A DNA stretch of 43,421 nucleotides from a virus, in IMG/VR virus record IMGVR_UViG_3300042480_001391, positions 1 to 43,421 of that record; one strand, given 5' to 3'. The translations under genes were made by a program, and so were the position numbers. Positions 25,774 to 32,949 of the stretch are shown piece by piece. How positions within the stretch are numbered: position 1 is the stretch's first letter; each line of letters opens with the position of its first letter. The notes beneath the pieces are model-generated. The model was not told the DNA's origin. It saw only the letters and a list, made by a program, of their open reading frames with translations, and did not search any database.

Positions 25774-26736
25774 ATGACCACGGCTACAACTTTTACCGTC
25801 AACGTGATCGAGGTGGGGACCACAAGCCCCGATCTCGCCCCGCTCGCAGGACGTGAGTACTCTAAGCAGTACACCGCTCTGCCTAACGCGAATCTGCCCA
25901 AGGCGATGCGTCTCGCGCTGGACAAAGTGTTTACCGCTTTGACTGGCGAAGAACTCCCTCTCGAAGAGAACACCTTCCTCATCAAGTCAGAAGACGGTGT
26001 TTACAACCGCCTTTTCGGACCCATTCTCAAGGCAGGGAATGACGAAGTCGAAGGTACTTCCACCGGCTCGTTCACCATTCAATGGGGCAATCGCTACATC
26101 CCTGTCACTCTGGGCAAGGAGGGCTTGGGCGTAGAAATTAACGGCCAAGCTGTAACGCTTGAGGCTGAATTCGCTGCATTCAACTTCTCCGGCCGTGGAC
26201 CCGACGCTTGCCTGATGGTGTCTGTTGACGAAGAGGATGGCTCGGGTCAAACCGCCATGCCCATTGCAGTTCGGTTCATCGACTACCAGAACCCGCCTGA
26301 GACAAAAGCTCTCAACTCCTTGCTCAAAAAGAACAAGGCGGTAGATGACATTCTTCCCCTTGTGCAGGAGGTTACTCCCCGTGGGTCTGGGGGCATGCGC
26401 TCCGACTGCGACAGCGAGATCGACTTCCGCGACCTCGAAATTGGTCAGTACAGCGTGATCGGCTATCGGAGCGCGAACACGAAATTCGGTACCTCGTATC
26501 GGATCGTGATCGGCGATTATCCGGTGGGGACCGGTCAAACTGCTGAGACCTGGGCTCATACCAGTCTCCGCTCGCTGCTGGCGACGAGTCCCGAAATCAC
26601 CCAGGAAAAGCCCGCCTTGCTCCATATCAAGGACAAGGAAGTCACAAGCGACGGCAAAACCCGTATCCGTTGCACGCTGATCCTGAGCAGGCAGGAAGAA
26701 GTCAATCCGGACGCCCTGGATCTGAACTTCGGCTGA
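25774..26736 (+). CDS. Candidate single-stranded DNA-binding protein, 320 aa
   Basis: No exact family match was found by eye. The C-terminal half reads like an OB fold: LEIGQYSVIGYRSANTKFGT, SYRIVIGDYPVGTG, ETWAHTSLRSLLA, then PALLHIKDKEVTSDGKTRIR (about residues 222-305). The pattern of a strand, KFGTSY, a strand, a Trp-Ala turn and a helix is common in viral ssDNA-binding proteins, and the tip DALDLNFG is mildly acidic and ends in an aromatic. Supporting context: it stands alone between its own promoter and a strong terminator, next to ribonucleotide reductase and replication genes, and uses many G/C-ending codons as expected for a highly made protein. A virion protein is the main alternative. 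Confidence 0.5.
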   Translation: MTTATTFTVNVIEVGTTSPDLAPLAGREYSKQYTALPNANLPKAMRLALDKVFTALTGEELPLEENTFLIKSEDGVYNRLFGPILKAGNDEVEGTSTGSFTIQWGNRYIPVTLGKEGLGVEINGQAVTLEAEFAAFNFSGRGPDACLMVSVDEEDGSGQTAMPIAVRFIDYQNPPETKALNSLLKKNKAVDDILPLVQEVTPRGSGGMRSDCDSEIDFRDLEIGQYSVIGYRSANTKFGTSYRIVIGDYPVGTGQTAETWAHTSLRSLLATSPEITQEKPALLHIKDKEVTSDGKTRIRCTLILSRQEEVNPDALDLNFG

Positions 26737-26750
26737 TCGCCCTTAGCACG

Positions 26751-26778
26751 CCCCGGGCTTATGTCCGGGGTTTTCTTA
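26751..26778 (+). terminator. Intrinsic terminator after the ssDNA-binding candidate
   Basis: CCCCGGGC-TTAT-GTCCGGGG forms an 8-bp GC-rich stem with one G-T pair and a four-base loop, followed by TTTTCTTA. It starts 14 nt after the stop codon. The next GTTGAAAGC motif begins right at its end. Confidence 0.85.
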
Positions 26779-26787
26779 GTTGAAAGC
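26779..26787 (+). promoter_or_regulatory. GTTGAAAGC motif directly after a terminator, upstream of gene 26812
   Basis: Exact copy 24 nt before ATG 26812. Because a strong terminator lies just upstream, this gene needs its own promoter, which makes this the clearest argument that the motif is transcriptional. The inverted repeat CTTGTTA-TCT-TAACAAG follows within the spacer. Confidence 0.65.
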
Positions 26788-26811
26788 TTGTTATCTTAAC
26801 AAGTCGAGCTA

Positions 26812-27333
26812 ATGGAAACGAAAGCGCCTTATGGCTGGTCGTCACTGAACAAAGACGAAGTGTCTTACGAGTTTGGTGAGGCGAGAATGGGCACAGGCCC
26901 TAACGACATTCCTTCTAACCAGATCGGCGAGGGGGAAGACGATTACCACAGCAGAGACGTATCCCCTGACTCGGAGTTTGGTGCTGCGAAAGTAGCAGAT
27001 AACCGAGACGGTTACGGCGGTAAAGATGACTATCGCCCTAAGGCTGGGGACAAAGACCCTGCCGATGTGGGTACCATAAACCTCCCAATCGGGCACATTG
27101 TCATCGAGGATGGTGTTGTCCAGGGGAGGAATTACTACCTCGTGCAGGACATTAAGTCGGAGAAAATGTACACCGTAGTGCCCAATTTCAAAGGTGGTGA
27201 GACCTATAAATCCCCTATGCGTGGTGACCGGACTTCCGCTTTGCAAGACGCCTATAGGACGCTTTCGGCTACGTTGCCCGACTCGGCCCTGGCTCAACTT
27301 CGAGAACGGTTCCCGGAAACTCTCGCTTTGTGA
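26812..27333 (+). CDS. Hypothetical acidic protein, 173 aa
   Basis: The N-terminal half is polar, Gly/Asp-rich and probably disordered (residues 10-90). The C-terminal half is compact: INLPIGHIVIEDGVVQGRNY and YLVQDIKSEKMYTVVPNF are regular strands, then a helical end rich in Leu and Arg. No family is recognised. It has its own GTTGAAAGC motif and follows a terminator, so it is probably a late gene even though its neighbours are metabolic; a minor virion protein is a reasonable guess. Its TGA stop forms part of the nrdB promoter. Confidence 0.6.
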   Translation: METKAPYGWSSLNKDEVSYEFGEARMGTGPNDIPSNQIGEGEDDYHSRDVSPDSEFGAAKVADNRDGYGGKDDYRPKAGDKDPADVGTINLPIGHIVIEDGVVQGRNYYLVQDIKSEKMYTVVPNFKGGETYKSPMRGDRTSALQDAYRTLSATLPDSALAQLRERFPETLAL

Positions 27334-27339
27334 TATAAT
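27331..27339 (+). promoter_or_regulatory. Extended -10 promoter of nrdB, overlapping a stop codon
   Basis: TGATATAAT: the first three bases are the stop codon of the preceding gene and the hexamer is the full sigma-70 consensus with the TGn extension. No convincing -35 box lies 17 nt further upstream, as expected for the extended class. ATG 27360 follows 20 nt downstream. Confidence 0.7.
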
Positions 27340-27359
27340 CATTTCAACCCACATTTTAA

Positions 27360-28364
27360 ATGGCCTCGATTCTTTCTCATCCCCCCATGGTCTACAAATT
27401 CGACCATGGATACGACTTTCCTGAATTCAACGATTATTTTAAAAAGGCGATCTTGTCGGTGTGGAATCCGTGGGAAGTCAGCCTGAAAAGTGATTGCCTG
27501 GACTGGGATCATAACTTATCGCAGTCGGAGAAAGACTTAGTAGCAGGAGTTCTTCGTGGGTTCACATCTGCCGAGCTAGGAATCTCGTGCTACTGGGGCG
27601 ACACAGTTTGCAAAGCGTTCCCTAAGCCGGAGATCCAAGACATGGCAAGGACGTTCAGCGCGTTTGAACGTATCCATGCAGCGGCTTATAACTATCTTTC
27701 AGACACCCTTGGGCTTAACGAGTTCGAAGAGTTCATGGCTGACGAGGCGGCTAAGACAAAAGTTGAAAGGTTCTTTACTGAGTGCGAGTCGGAAAAGGTA
27801 TCTTTAGCTGTGTTCTCTGGTTGTGGCGAGGGAGTATCACTATACTCATCCTTTGCAATTTTACTATCCTTTAATAAGGGCGGTAGACTCAAAGGACTAG
27901 CGCAAATCATATCATGGTCAGTTTCCGACGAAGTAAAACACAGCGATGCTGGAAGTTTACTATTTAAATACTTAGTAAAAGAGGTAGGTATTACAGAAGA
28001 GGAAAAAGCCCAGATCAAGAGAGGATTCGACGCTATCATAGCCAATGAGTACAGCTTTTTGGAAAGCATTTTCGACAAAGTCGATAACACTGCTATTCCT
28101 ATCGCTCTAAATGACCTGAAAGCTTATATATTGTACCGAGCTAACGACCGTTTCCAAAACCTTAATCTTGACATGCGTTATGAAATGAGCGATGAACAGA
28201 TTGCATCAGCTCGGAACATCGCCTCCTGGTTCGATCCTATGGTCAAAGGCCAGACAAATAACGACTTCTTTTCAATGGCGAAGAATGGGAGCGGCTATGT
28301 TGCAAAGCCAAGCCAAGACTTTGACAACGTCGATCTTAGGGCCTTGGACCTGGTTCTGACATGA
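27360..28364 (+). CDS. nrdB: Ribonucleotide reductase class I small subunit
   Basis: The 334-residue protein has the full diiron ligand pattern: Glu72 (FTSAELGI), Glu103 and His106 (FERIHAAAY), Glu158 (GCGEGVSLY), Glu191 and His194 (SDEVKHSD). Tyr110 sits four residues after His106, matching the radical tyrosine of E. coli R2. The first ligand is Glu where E. coli has Asp84; the Chlamydia-type (class Ic) enzyme also has Glu there but lacks the tyrosine. The subunit makes the radical used by NrdA to reduce ribonucleotides for phage DNA synthesis. It has its own extended -10 promoter. It is split from nrdA by two microproteins and a homing endonuclease gene. Confidence 0.93.
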   Translation: MASILSHPPMVYKFDHGYDFPEFNDYFKKAILSVWNPWEVSLKSDCLDWDHNLSQSEKDLVAGVLRGFTSAELGISCYWGDTVCKAFPKPEIQDMARTFSAFERIHAAAYNYLSDTLGLNEFEEFMADEAAKTKVERFFTECESEKVSLAVFSGCGEGVSLYSSFAILLSFNKGGRLKGLAQIISWSVSDEVKHSDAGSLLFKYLVKEVGITEEEKAQIKRGFDAIIANEYSFLESIFDKVDNTAIPIALNDLKAYILYRANDRFQNLNLDMRYEMSDEQIASARNIASWFDPMVKGQTNNDFFSMAKNGSGYVAKPSQDFDNVDLRALDLVLT

Positions 28365-28373
28365 CTTGATCTA

Positions 28374-28529
28374 ATGGCTGACTACCCGTTTCCAAAGCCT
28401 TATCTCCAGCAGCCCGGAAACATATGGGTAGTAAAGACTTTGTCCGGGGTTAAGACTTTCACTGATCCCGAACTTGCCTGGAGCGCTTACTACTTCGCCC
28501 GCCTCAATTACCTCAAAAGAATTAATTAA
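28374..28529 (+). CDS. Small hypothetical protein, 51 aa
   Basis: A short frame from ATG 28374 begins MADYPFPKPYLQQPGNIWVV and ends FARLNYLKRIN. It is aromatic-rich (Trp, Tyr, Phe) and uncharged in the centre, suggesting a small folded domain rather than random sequence. It starts 9 nt after nrdB and is followed 5 nt later by another small gene, so it is probably co-transcribed with nrdB. No homology is recognised and no function is proposed. Confidence 0.5.
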   Translation: MADYPFPKPYLQQPGNIWVVKTLSGVKTFTDPELAWSAYYFARLNYLKRIN

Positions 28530-28534
28530 TCACC

Positions 28535-28693
28535 ATGGCTTTATCTAAGACTGACAAAAACGAGAAGATTATGAAGTCGTCCCACGGGACTACTTGCCTT
28601 ATCACACAAGCGGGCAAGGCAGACAGGCTTCTCGATCTTTCAAGAATTCGGAAAATCGCTGAGAAGAGGCGAGCTAGTGATTGGGAAATCTAA
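28535..28693 (+). CDS. Small basic hypothetical protein, 52 aa
   Basis: Starts at ATG 28535 (MALSKTDKNEKIMKSSHGTT) and ends KKIAEKRR-like: the C-terminal half, LLDLSRIRKIAEKRRASDWE, is a likely amphipathic basic helix. It lies between the 51-residue gene and the HNH gene with only 4-5 nt gaps, as expected for a dense phage operon. A nucleic-acid-binding or accessory role is possible but unsupported. Confidence 0.5.
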   Translation: MALSKTDKNEKIMKSSHGTTCLITQAGKADRLLDLSRIRKIAEKRRASDWEI

Positions 28694-28697
28694 TACA

Positions 28698-29186
28698 ATG
28701 GATGTAAACATTAACATACCAACGGGGTGGTCTTTGCCTGAAGACGATGATGACGAGTACACGAGCATGGAAGAAGTCCCTGCCCTGGACCCTGAAGATG
28801 AGAAGAAAGAGAAATGGCTTAGGTGGAAAGACTCCCCTTACCAGGTGAGTGATATGGGCAGGGTTAGGCGTGTCCAACAGAACGGCTCGTTCAAGTTAAG
28901 AAAGCCTCGATCGGATGATAGGGGTAAGCATAGAGTCAATCTTACTTGGGAAAGTCAGGGAGTTCCGCATCGTGAAGAGCCGTTTGTCCACCAAGCCGTG
29001 ATGGAGTTATTTGGACCTGAAAAACCCAGTGGAGAAAACATAGTCATCTGCCATAGGCATCCTACTGGCGAAGATGGCAAACCGGATAATAGGCTAACTA
29101 ATCTCTACTGGTGCAATAGGAGTAAAAATGTTAAAGATAGTTGGGATGACGGCCTTATGGAGGAAGGTGCGAAATGGAAAGACTGA
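28698..29186 (+). CDS. NUMOD4-HNH-type homing endonuclease
   Basis: The segment SPYQVSDMGRVRRVQQNG (about residues 46-63) is a NUMOD4-like DNA-binding motif. It is followed by FVHQAVMELFGPEKPSGENI and VICHRHPTGEDGKPDNRLTN then LYWCNRSKNVKD, the usual HNH-like block of these enzymes (His119, Asn131, Asn135, Asn144). Such genes are selfish elements that cut phage DNA lacking them, and the space between nrd genes is a classic insertion site. ATG at 28698 is preferred to an earlier in-frame GTG at 28677, which would overlap the previous gene. The acidic N-terminus (EDDDDE) is unusual. No intron boundaries were seen, so this is free-standing. Confidence 0.8.
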   Translation: MDVNINIPTGWSLPEDDDDEYTSMEEVPALDPEDEKKEKWLRWKDSPYQVSDMGRVRRVQQNGSFKLRKPRSDDRGKHRVNLTWESQGVPHREEPFVHQAVMELFGPEKPSGENIVICHRHPTGEDGKPDNRLTNLYWCNRSKNVKDSWDDGLMEEGAKWKD

Positions 29187-29290
29187 GCCCTCGGCCTCCC
29201 TAACCCCTAAGAGATAACCAACCCTTTAATTGCTAACTAACGCAAAAGATGTAAATCTTTTGTGAAGGAATTTTTCGTCTTTTTTTTATC
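29187..29290 (+). promoter_or_regulatory. nrdA leader with GNRA-type hairpin and T-tract
   Basis: This 104-nt gap holds the perfect stem CAAAAGAT / ATCTTTTG around a GTAA tetraloop (29243-29262), then GAAGGA at 29264-29269 and a run of eight T residues at 29280-29287, ending three bases before ATG 29291. The AT stem followed by T residues recalls a weak terminator, but a Shine-Dalgarno-like GAAGGA lies between, which suggests an RNA element controlling nrdA. No promoter of either class was seen. Confidence 0.45.
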
Positions 29291-31231
29291 ATGTTTGACA
29301 TTGACACCCTAGCTACACACCCCGACTGGCTCAACGAAGAAGCGCAACAAGTACTTGCGAATGGCTATTTGCTTCCGGGCGAGACTCCACGCGAGATGTG
29401 GAAGCGGTGCTCGTTAACGGCCGAAAAATATCTTAAAAGACCGGGAATCGGCGAAGATATTATGGAGATGTTTTGGAAAGGTTACATGGGAGGTGCGTCT
29501 CCTGTGTTAAGTAATTTCGGTACGAATAGAGGACTTCCGGCTTCCTGCTATTCTCATACCATCAAAGACGATACAAATAACATCTTCAGTCATTTGAAAG
29601 AAGTTGCTGCATTGAGTAAGCATGGCGGGGGTGTGGGGAGTTATTTTGGTGAACTTCGCCCCAGCGGCTCTCCGATCAGCGGTGGTGGCAAGTCCGGCTC
29701 GATTGTGGAATGGATGCGCCTTTATGACCGTACTGCAGCCATTGTTAGCCAGGGGAACACAAGGCGCGGCTCATTCGCTCTTTACATCCCTATTGAGCAC
29801 CCTGACCTCATGGACGCTTTGCGCAGCAAAGACCATAGCCAGGGCGATCCGCGCAATTTCATCGACTCGAACCTTGCTGTAGTTGTAAAGAACAAGTGGA
29901 TTGAGGAGATGTTAGAGGGCGATAAAGACAAGCAGAGAATATTTGGAGAGGTGTTGAGAAGTCGTTTGGTATCCGGCTCGCCTTACTTAATGTTTGTAGA
30001 CAATGCTAATAACCAGGCGCCAGAATGCTTCAAGAAACGCAATTTGAATATTATATCATCGAACTTATGTTCAGAGATCATGTTGCCTATGGATGAAAAT
30101 CATTCGTTTACATGTGTACTATCATCTCTTAACCTGGCTAAGTTCGACGAGTGGAAAGATTGGAAGGGGAGAAACACCGGTAAAACCGTTCCAGAACTAG
30201 GAATCTATTTTCTGGACGCTATTGTCGAAGAATTTATCCACAAGGCGAAGAGAATCCCGTCCATGGGGCGTGCGGTAAGATTCACGTCCAAGTCCCGTTC
30301 ACTCGGGCTGGGGACTATGGGTCTGCATGCCCTTTACCAGTCTCGCGGACTGCCTTTCGCAAGCCAAAAAGCACGCGAGTTAAACATTGAAACCCACAGA
30401 TATATAGACGAAATGACGCTGAAGGCGTCTCAGGACATGGCGAGAGAGTATGGCGAGCCGGAATGGTGCGAGGGGCATGGAATCCGCCACGCTACTCGAA
30501 CTGCAATCGCTCCTACTAAAACAAACTCTGTCATATGCGGTGCAGTAAGCGAAGGCATCGAGCCCATCATCGCGAACTTGTTCGTCGCGACTAATGACAA
30601 GGGAACCTTTGTGCGTCGAAACCCGTACCTCGAAGCACACCTCACCTCAATAGGTAAAAATACTCAAGACGTATGGGATAGTATTCTTGATGAGCGAGGA
30701 AGCGTACAGCATCTCGACTTTTTAAGCGAGAATGTTAAAAACGTGTTCAAAACGGCCCGGGAAATCGACCAGTTTGAGCTGGTAAAACAGGCTTCTGACC
30801 GACAGAGGTACGTGTGCCAGGGCCAGTCCCTTAACCTGTTTGTCGATCCTGAGTCAACGGCAGAATACCTGTACAAGCTGCATTTGTTGGCTTGGAAAGT
30901 TGGTCTTAAGTCTTTGTATTATTTGAAGTCAACTTCTTTACAAGTTAAGAAAACAAATAAGGCGGCAACTGTCTCGTCCCCAGTCGCGTTAATTGTTACG
31001 AAAGATGGTTGTCCGTGGTGCGTAAAAGCCAAAGAACTCCTTACCAAGGCCGGATTTGTTATTCAAGAAAAGGACAGGTCGGAAATCAGCGACGAGGACT
31101 GGCCGTACCAAACCGTACCGCAAATATGGATTAACGGCAGCCATGTCGAAGGTGGGTACGAAGGCTTGGAAGCGATGCTTTCCCCCGAGGCCGAGCCGGA
31201 ATACAAGGAGTGCCTGGCTTGCCAGGGTTGA
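29291..31231 (+). CDS. nrdA: Ribonucleotide reductase class I large subunit with internal glutaredoxin domain
   Basis: 646 residues. Catalytic residues are present: Cys86 (LPASCYSHT), Asn258-Cys260-Glu262 (SNLCSEI), Cys275 (TCVLSSLN) and the Tyr543-Tyr544 pair of the radical path (SLYYLKS). There is no N-terminal ATP cone, so allosteric overall control is probably missing. After the catalytic barrel comes a glutaredoxin domain (about 560-633) with active site CPWC (574-577), cis-Pro segment TVPQIWING and GGYEGLEAM. The chain then ends with ECLACQG, the flexible CxxC tail that normally re-reduces the active site. Thus the glutaredoxin sits between barrel and tail and may recharge the tail within the same chain. 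It works with NrdB encoded upstream. Confidence 0.93.
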   Translation: MFDIDTLATHPDWLNEEAQQVLANGYLLPGETPREMWKRCSLTAEKYLKRPGIGEDIMEMFWKGYMGGASPVLSNFGTNRGLPASCYSHTIKDDTNNIFSHLKEVAALSKHGGGVGSYFGELRPSGSPISGGGKSGSIVEWMRLYDRTAAIVSQGNTRRGSFALYIPIEHPDLMDALRSKDHSQGDPRNFIDSNLAVVVKNKWIEEMLEGDKDKQRIFGEVLRSRLVSGSPYLMFVDNANNQAPECFKKRNLNIISSNLCSEIMLPMDENHSFTCVLSSLNLAKFDEWKDWKGRNTGKTVPELGIYFLDAIVEEFIHKAKRIPSMGRAVRFTSKSRSLGLGTMGLHALYQSRGLPFASQKARELNIETHRYIDEMTLKASQDMAREYGEPEWCEGHGIRHATRTAIAPTKTNSVICGAVSEGIEPIIANLFVATNDKGTFVRRNPYLEAHLTSIGKNTQDVWDSILDERGSVQHLDFLSENVKNVFKTAREIDQFELVKQASDRQRYVCQGQSLNLFVDPESTAEYLYKLHLLAWKVGLKSLYYLKSTSLQVKKTNKAATVSSPVALIVTKDGCPWCVKAKELLTKAGFVIQEKDRSEISDEDWPYQTVPQIWINGSHVEGGYEGLEAMLSPEAEPEYKECLACQG

Positions 31232-31239
31232 ACTCTTTG

Positions 31240-31248
31240 TGTTAAAAT
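31240..31248 (+). promoter_or_regulatory. Extended -10 promoter upstream of gene 31274
   Basis: TGTTAAAAT lies 9 nt after the nrdA stop and 25 nt before ATG 31274. A TTGCCA sequence 18 nt upstream of the hexamer (31219-31224) could act as a -35 box. Confidence 0.5.
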
Positions 31249-31273
31249 CTGTTCACATACTTTACCTACAACA

Positions 31274-31645
31274 ATGAGTCAAGAAGACAAGGATTGGGCA
31301 GTTTCAGCCTTTCTGTCTCACCCTGAGGTCAATTCTTACGGAGTTGGCCCCAGGTCCGAAGTTCGTGAAAGCAATTGGGGCAACGAACTTACCGAGGATC
31401 AAATAGAGCAAATTATCCACTCGAGAGACTTTTTGTTAAGTCTTGACTTGACGATAGGATTAAGCTCTTCTTCTTCCCATTCCTCTCTCGTAAGGAATAG
31501 ACTAAATTCTGTCAAAAAAGTGTATGTGTACCACGGTTCATTAGTGCTCGCGGCAAAGGCCCTGGGCATTCCTGTTTCACAGGTGGGCCAAGGTCCTTAT
31601 GTCAGAATGCCCGTTAGCAAAGCCTCACTAAAGGCTTTAGTGTGA
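31274..31645 (+). CDS. Hypothetical protein, 123 aa
   Basis: The protein starts MSQEDKDWAVSAFLSHPEVN, has a Ser-rich middle (LSSSSSHSS at about 63-71) and ends with VYVYHGSLVLAAKALGIPVS followed by a strand. The latter has the feel of a helix-turn-helix-like piece (a helix, Ala-Leu-Gly-Ile-Pro, a second helix), but this is weak. It carries its own extended -10 promoter and its TGA stop forms the promoter of dut. Found between nrdA and dut, it may act in nucleotide metabolism or regulation. Confidence 0.6.
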   Translation: MSQEDKDWAVSAFLSHPEVNSYGVGPRSEVRESNWGNELTEDQIEQIIHSRDFLLSLDLTIGLSSSSSHSSLVRNRLNSVKKVYVYHGSLVLAAKALGIPVSQVGQGPYVRMPVSKASLKALV

Positions 31646-31651
31646 TAGAAT
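31643..31651 (+). promoter_or_regulatory. Extended -10 promoter of dut, overlapping a stop codon
   Basis: TGATAGAAT uses the TGA stop of the preceding gene as its TGn element. The leader contains AAGGAG (31659-31664) and an inverted repeat GAAA-TCAA-TTTC that could partly mask it. Confidence 0.6.
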
Positions 31652-31677
31652 CCCCCCTAAGGAGAAATCAATTTCCC

Positions 31678-32328
31678 ATGCTTAAGCCTACTTTTTACGT
31701 TGAAGACGAGGACTTTGCCCCCCAAGTGGCGCACCCGGGTGATGCCGGAGCGGACATCAAAGCGTTCGTAGAGGGCGGATTTAATCGGGCTGACGCGATC
31801 CGCTTTTTCCGAGAGTTCGAGTCCGACGCTTTGAAATACGGCTATAAGCTGTATATCAATGGCGAGCATTTTGAATCGGAATTGCTTCCCTTCTTTCTTG
31901 AAAAAATCGAGAACGAAGGGGGGGCGGTTTTTCTCCCGCCTGGAGAGACAGTCCTTGTGAATTCCGGTTTCAAAATCGTCTTGCCAGAGATACAAAAAGT
32001 GTATCCAGGCCCTCCTTGGAATCAGTTTGTCCTTCAGTACAAGATTGTAGGCAGAAGCGGCTTGTGTCATAAGCACGGCGTGGTTGTCACGAACTCGCCA
32101 GGAGTTATCGACTCGGGATACAGGGACTGGGTCAAGGTATCTTTGACGAACGAAATCGGTAAAGGCGCGTTGGGGGACAATTACCATGTGTTTACTCATG
32201 GCGCACGAATCGCCCAAGGAGTGTGCGAACTTGCAATCGACCAATCCGACTCTGTCGTAACCACCAACAAAAGCGTTTTCACCAAGACGGATAGGTCGTT
32301 AGGCGGGTTCGGCTCGACAGGGGTATGA
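31678..32328 (+). CDS. dut: dUTPase with an internal insertion
   Basis: The trimeric dUTPase motifs are present in order: motif 1 AHPGDAGADIKA (residues 18-29), motif 2 FLPPGET, motif 3 with GRSGLCHKHGVVVTNSPGVI and DSGYRDWVKV, motif 4 HGARIAQGVCEL and motif 5 TDRSLGGFGSTG at the C-terminus. It hydrolyses dUTP to dUMP and keeps uracil out of phage DNA. Between motifs 1 and 2 there is an extra ~50 residues (FNRADAIRFFREFESDALKY, then YINGEHFESELLPFFLEKIE), mostly helical, absent from normal enzymes of about 150 residues. ATG 31678 is chosen because of AAGGAG upstream; an in-frame GTG at 31642 lies in the promoter. Confidence 0.9.
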   Translation: MLKPTFYVEDEDFAPQVAHPGDAGADIKAFVEGGFNRADAIRFFREFESDALKYGYKLYINGEHFESELLPFFLEKIENEGGAVFLPPGETVLVNSGFKIVLPEIQKVYPGPPWNQFVLQYKIVGRSGLCHKHGVVVTNSPGVIDSGYRDWVKVSLTNEIGKGALGDNYHVFTHGARIAQGVCELAIDQSDSVVTTNKSVFTKTDRSLGGFGSTGV

Positions 32329-32501
32329 GCAATCCGCAAGTATTGATACCCGATTTCAAACGCCCCTGGTGTAAAAATTGCCAGGGGCGGGGATTCAAAG
32401 TACTTGAAATATACGACCCGGGTAAAGAATGCCCGAGGTCCGAAGCAGTAGAATGCCCTGATTGCGGAGGTACGGGTGACAAGTTTAAGTCCAGAGATTG
32501 A
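32325..32501 (+). CDS. DnaJ-type zinc-finger microprotein, 58 aa
   Basis: A short frame from ATG 32325 contains two CxxCxGxG units: WCKNCQGRGF (Cys16, Cys19) and CPDCGGTGDK (Cys45, Cys48). This is the zinc-binding signature of DnaJ cysteine-rich domains, here reduced to one pair. Such mini zinc fingers are frequent in phages and usually have no assigned role. ATG overlaps the dut stop (ATGA) and the C-terminus overlaps the start of the HNH gene by 26 nt, so all three are probably translated together. Confidence 0.7.
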   Translation: MSNPQVLIPDFKRPWCKNCQGRGFKVLEIYDPGKECPRSEAVECPDCGGTGDKFKSRD

Positions 32502-32949
32502 GGTTTTAGTTTTAAACTTCGACTACACGCCTTTGAACATTGTCCGTGGCAGAAGGGCTATTGTTCTTTTGCTAAAAAACAGAGCGCAGCGGGTATCAGA
32601 GAAAGTAATCCGCCTTCTCAAGTATATTAAAATGCCGCTTAATCGGGCGGCAAGGGAAAAACCTACAAAGACGGGAATCTACAGGCGAGATGGCTACAGT
32701 TGCCAGTATTGTGGCAGCACCAGGAGTCTAACAATCGACCATGTTATTGCCAGAAGCAGGGGTGGTCAGGATACTTGGGAAAACCTTGTGCTGGCATGCT
32801 CCAAGTGCAATGTTAAGAAGGCGGATAGGCCCCTGCAACAGACGGGAATGGTATTAAAAAAGAAACCAAGGCCTCCCTTGCCCAAGGTAGTGGAAACCGT
32901 ACAACAATCTAAAGACCCGGAATGGGCGACTTACGGATTTTTCGGTTGA
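32476..32949 (+). CDS. HNH endonuclease of a cyanobacterial type
   Basis: The 157-residue protein opens with EVLVLNFDYTPLNIVRGRRA and then has a full HNH finger: CQYC at 76-79, DH at 88-89 (LTIDHVIARSRGG), Asn103 (WENLVLAC) and CSKC at 108-111, followed by NVKKADRPL. The layout matches small HNH proteins common in cyanobacteria and cyanophages. It probably nicks or cuts DNA; roles in packaging, homing or host DNA breakdown are all possible. The start is GTG 32476, within the zinc-finger gene. Its TGA stop lies inside the next GTTGAAAGC motif. Confidence 0.88.
   Translation: MTSLSPEIEVLVLNFDYTPLNIVRGRRAIVLLLKNRAQRVSEKVIRLLKYIKMPLNRAAREKPTKTGIYRRDGYSCQYCGSTRSLTIDHVIARSRGGQDTWENLVLACSKCNVKKADRPLQQTGMVLKKKPRPPLPKVVETVQQSKDPEWATYGFFG

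Noticed and set aside
25987-26625. 212-codon frame on the minus strand
   Set aside because: Shadow of the G/C-ending codons of the ssDNA-binding candidate; no start signal and no domain.
26842-27354. 170-codon frame on the minus strand
   Set aside because: Opposite to the gene at 26812 and would include the nrdB promoter; no features.
31214-31227. CCTGGC-TT-GCCAGG palindrome at the end of nrdA
   Set aside because: It encodes the Leu-Ala-Cys-Gln tail, has a two-base loop and no T-tract, so it is not a terminator.
31657-32244. 195-codon frame on the minus strand
   Set aside because: Lies opposite the clear dUTPase gene.
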